From Limanda limanda (taxonomy: Eukaryota; Chordata; Actinopteri; Pleuronectiformes; Pleuronectidae): a stretch of 64,000 bases of DNA. How positions within the stretch are numbered: position 1 is the first letter of the stretch; every line of letters begins with the position of its first letter. The notes beneath the pieces were generated by a model. That model was not told the DNA's origin, made no database searches, and worked only from the letters and a program-made list of their open reading frames with translations. A program made the translations under genes and the position numbers. The stretch spans positions 10,258,498-10,322,497 of the forward strand of contig NC_083639.1 in the NCBI RefSeq assembly GCF_963576545.1. The letters run 5' to 3'. Shown here piece by piece: positions 60,005 through 64,000 of the stretch.

Positions 60005-60871
60005 TTCAGGGAAACATAAAATCACTGGAGCATATTTTTAAGTGTTTCCTAAGTGTAATAATGACATTCACATATTAACAAAGTCAGTGGGATAAACCAG
60101 AATAAAAAATAAACCAATATAAAATATAATCATTTCATAGTACATGATACAAAGCACTATAATCGTGATTTCAGCTCTCTGAAATGGGAAGCTGAACAGA
60201 GACCAATCCAGCTGAATCCCATTTGTTGACAAGATAAAATTGAAACACTATTAATGATTCTCGTAAAATGGAAAAGGTGAAAAAAATGCACCACATATCC
60301 ATGGACACAGCCGAAACCTGCTGATCTGCTGAGATCCTACAGCTTCCACCCTCAAACTGTCAAGACAAAAAAATGAAATTTCCATCCATTGCTTCGTTTA
60401 TTACTTAATTTATTACTCTAGAGCATATGAAGCAGCTATAAAGCAAATGAAAATGAGGAGTTGAACAGCTGTGGTCTCTGAGACCTCAAACAGGTGTAAT
60501 GCGTCATTTTGATTTGCAGATTTTTGAAACATTTCATCAGTTCAAAAATCAGGTTTAGAAGCAATTCCCATAACATCAGGAAACATATCCAGGAGACAAA
60601 ATGAAAGTTATAGTTGCATGTTAGGTATGTTTCACGTGCTGTAAAGCTGGTGCAAGGGTTTCCAGACCATGAACATAAAATGTGATCATAAAACTTTTTA
60701 GGAAACTGTTAACTGTTAGATACTGCTGCTAAACACTGTCCTCTTCTGGCTGCAACTTGTAACAGCCTCCATGATGCCATTGTCTTACATGAATATGTGT
60801 GAAGGTTGATGTTGGAAGTTCATCAGTAACGCTCACTCACACTCAATGAGACAGGTCATACAGAAAATGGG

Positions 60872-62895
60872 TTTATTTGTAACACAGCAGTATTTTGTTT
60901 GTTACATCTTACATCACACACACATTTCCCCATGCATTTTGCATCGGGACATTTAATCTTCACCGTCTTTAAATCTACCTGTGTAACTGTAATGGTACGG
61001 AATGAATCATCACAGGTTGGACTTTTTTTGCTTTTTTTATTTTTATGTTCGCACTGATCATCATTATTTCACAGAGACTGTCTACATCAAAGTTTCTTTA
61101 CAGCCCAAAAAACAAACCAAAGAAACCTACCATCAAATATGAATCAAGTTTACTCGCAGAACAAACGATACTGTCGGACAAAACCTTTGCCTCATCACCT
61201 CACACCATGGTGCACACCCTGCCTTTTGAGGGCATAGAGAAATAAATCTGCAAATCATTCTATATACCATAGATAAATATATGTGACTCAAACTAGCTCA
61301 AAGAAAGTCATGTGAAGTCATGACCAAATATAAGGCCACAAAACCCAAATGATAAAACTCATGACTAAACATGTTGAATATAAACAATGCATTGATAGGT
61401 TGGAGTGAATATACAGTATGTTGCACTGTCACTGGTGAGTGAGTAGCACTACCCACGTATGGCACACACAAATCATTTCTATTGACAGAAATCTGTGGAT
61501 CTGCTGGTATCAGGGCGACGTAGTGACGTGTCGCCCGTTCCGATATGATGATGAATCTCCAAAAACTACAACACCCACGTATTAATCTGTTTACCCTGCT
61601 TTCTGCCGTATAATTATGCTGACACGTCACAGAAAATAAAGGAAAATCCATGTCAAATAAATTACAGTACAGCCATTTATAGATTCATCGACAATATTCA
61701 CATTCAGTAACACAGAGTTATCAGCGACAGAATCACCAACTATTACCTGCTCCCTCGATATGCAAGTCGGAGACAAAAACACATGGAGCGAGAGCAACCC
61801 GAAGCAGTTTGAGTGACTCACATGGACGAAAACAAGATGGCAGACAAGCAGCATCTATGCTGGTCTTGTGTTTCTGTGCAGGTCAACCGATACACTGCTT
61901 TCCCATTAACAGACCATGAAGCTGACTACGCAGCTTTAGACACAAAGTACTAAGCAGGAAGTTGTTTTTTTGCAAACAGCACCAGAACACAATCAAGCTA
62001 GTTTGAGGAAATATAACAAACCAGCGTCAACATCCATGCAGCTCAGAGGATGAAAAAGGTACGCAACACTGCAAGCGACATCTACCACAGTGCATGCAGG
62101 TCAGGCGAGCCAGACTGTGCAGTGCATTTGTAAAGATTTAAAAAGGGGGGGCTTCAGCGCTTCGGGATCTCACAAGCGGATTATAGAAAGATGCCACAGA
62201 TATCAAAAGGTTTTTAAAATGAGGCGGTAAGAGGACTGTTGTTGTGTGTCTGAGCCGCTTGCAAGAAGATATACATTTCACATGAACACACGTTATCTGA
62301 GTGTCAAAGTGCCTCGGAGTTGCTCGTAAAACTAAAGGTAAGCGCAGTTTGAATCATGGTGACGTGAATCTGCCGGCTGTGATTGTTCTCATGGCTCCCA
62401 CAGGAGAAGAGGGGGAAAACACACACAGGAAGTGCAAACGACACAGACAAGTGCTTTGCACGAATGACTGACAGCAACAAAAAAAGTCGTATTTGATTCC
62501 TTGTCGACTCAGTGGAGTCACACACATGCCTCGGTACGGCACCTAGAGACGAACACACAGAACACTGCATCTATACAAGACGTTAACACAGGAAGAGCAA
62601 GTGTCGGCTGTGATTGCTTAAGGTTAGTGTTCTTGTGAGTGCACGTGTGAGAGTGTGTGTGTGAGTGGTGAAATACAGAGTATGTGATAATCTGTTTGCA
62701 ATGAGAGCTGAAAACTATTGGAAACCTCAACAGACTGAAAACGAAAGCTGAAAATCTCCCTCAGGACCCTGAATCTTTCTTTGCACCGATCAACCAAAAC
62801 CCTTGTTCCTGACCCACAGCCCCATTCTCAAAAAAACAAAAATCAATATAAAGGTGGATAGGTGCAGCTGCCCGCTGCTGTTTCCAGTTGTCTTC
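60872..62895 (-). terminator. Probable arf3 3' UTR with polyA signal
   Basis: Minus-strand AATAAA (TTTATT at 60872-60877 on +) lies about 2 kb past the arf3 stop codon, and the interval contains no other gene. ARF3 mRNAs are known to have long 3' UTRs, so this is plausible but unproven. Confidence 0.4.

Positions 62896-64000
<1,105 letters not shown>

Overview
This window is vertebrate nuclear DNA, almost certainly from a teleost fish. It holds seven vertebrate genes split by GT-AG introns (one intron appears to be GC-AG), AT-rich intergenic DNA, very long (GT)n/(GA)n microsatellites and several dispersed repeats of kinds common in teleost genomes. The species cannot be named from the sequence. 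Exon borders below were worked out by hand from splice signals, reading phase and resemblance to known protein families. All complete gene models close in frame.

Layout, left to right. 1-2.2 kb: intergenic DNA with repeat remnants. 2.26-3.91 kb (-): vhl, the substrate receptor of the VHL-elongin-cullin 2 ubiquitin ligase. 5.28-6.53 kb (+): a V2-type vasotocin/vasopressin receptor in two coding exons. 6.9-13.2 kb: intergenic DNA. 13.24-21.74 kb (-): crbn (cereblon), 11 exons. 22.4-28.3 kb: a complicated block of inverted repeats around the small ribosomal protein gene rpl41 (25.9-27.3 kb, -). 30.86-37.13 kb (-): pa2g4 (EBP1), 13 exons, with a short hAT-like transposon in intron 3. 38.50-57.68 kb (-): erbb3, 28 exons, with a 7.8 kb first intron rich in microsatellites. 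57.7-62.9 kb: promoter, microsatellites and the likely arf3 3' UTR. 62.90-64.0 kb (-): the last two coding exons of an ARF3-type GTPase, cut by the window edge.

How the genes relate. vhl and crbn both encode substrate receptors of cullin-RING ubiquitin ligases. They and a receptor of this family lie on human 3p25-26. erbb3, pa2g4 and rpl41 are neighbours in the same order and orientation on human 12q13, where ARF3 also lies. pa2g4 encodes the ErbB3-binding protein, so a receptor and its partner are adjacent. The two linkage groups meet between crbn and rpl41, exactly where the inverted repeats are.

No operon, CRISPR array, phage or defence system is present. The most interesting items are the inverted repeats with an exon-like GC-rich block beside rpl41, a small hAT element with an intact 8-bp target duplication and a BED-finger remnant, an upstream ORF that overlaps the rpl41 start, residue changes at functional sites in VHL, cereblon and ErbB3, and a GC-AG intron in the arf3-like gene.
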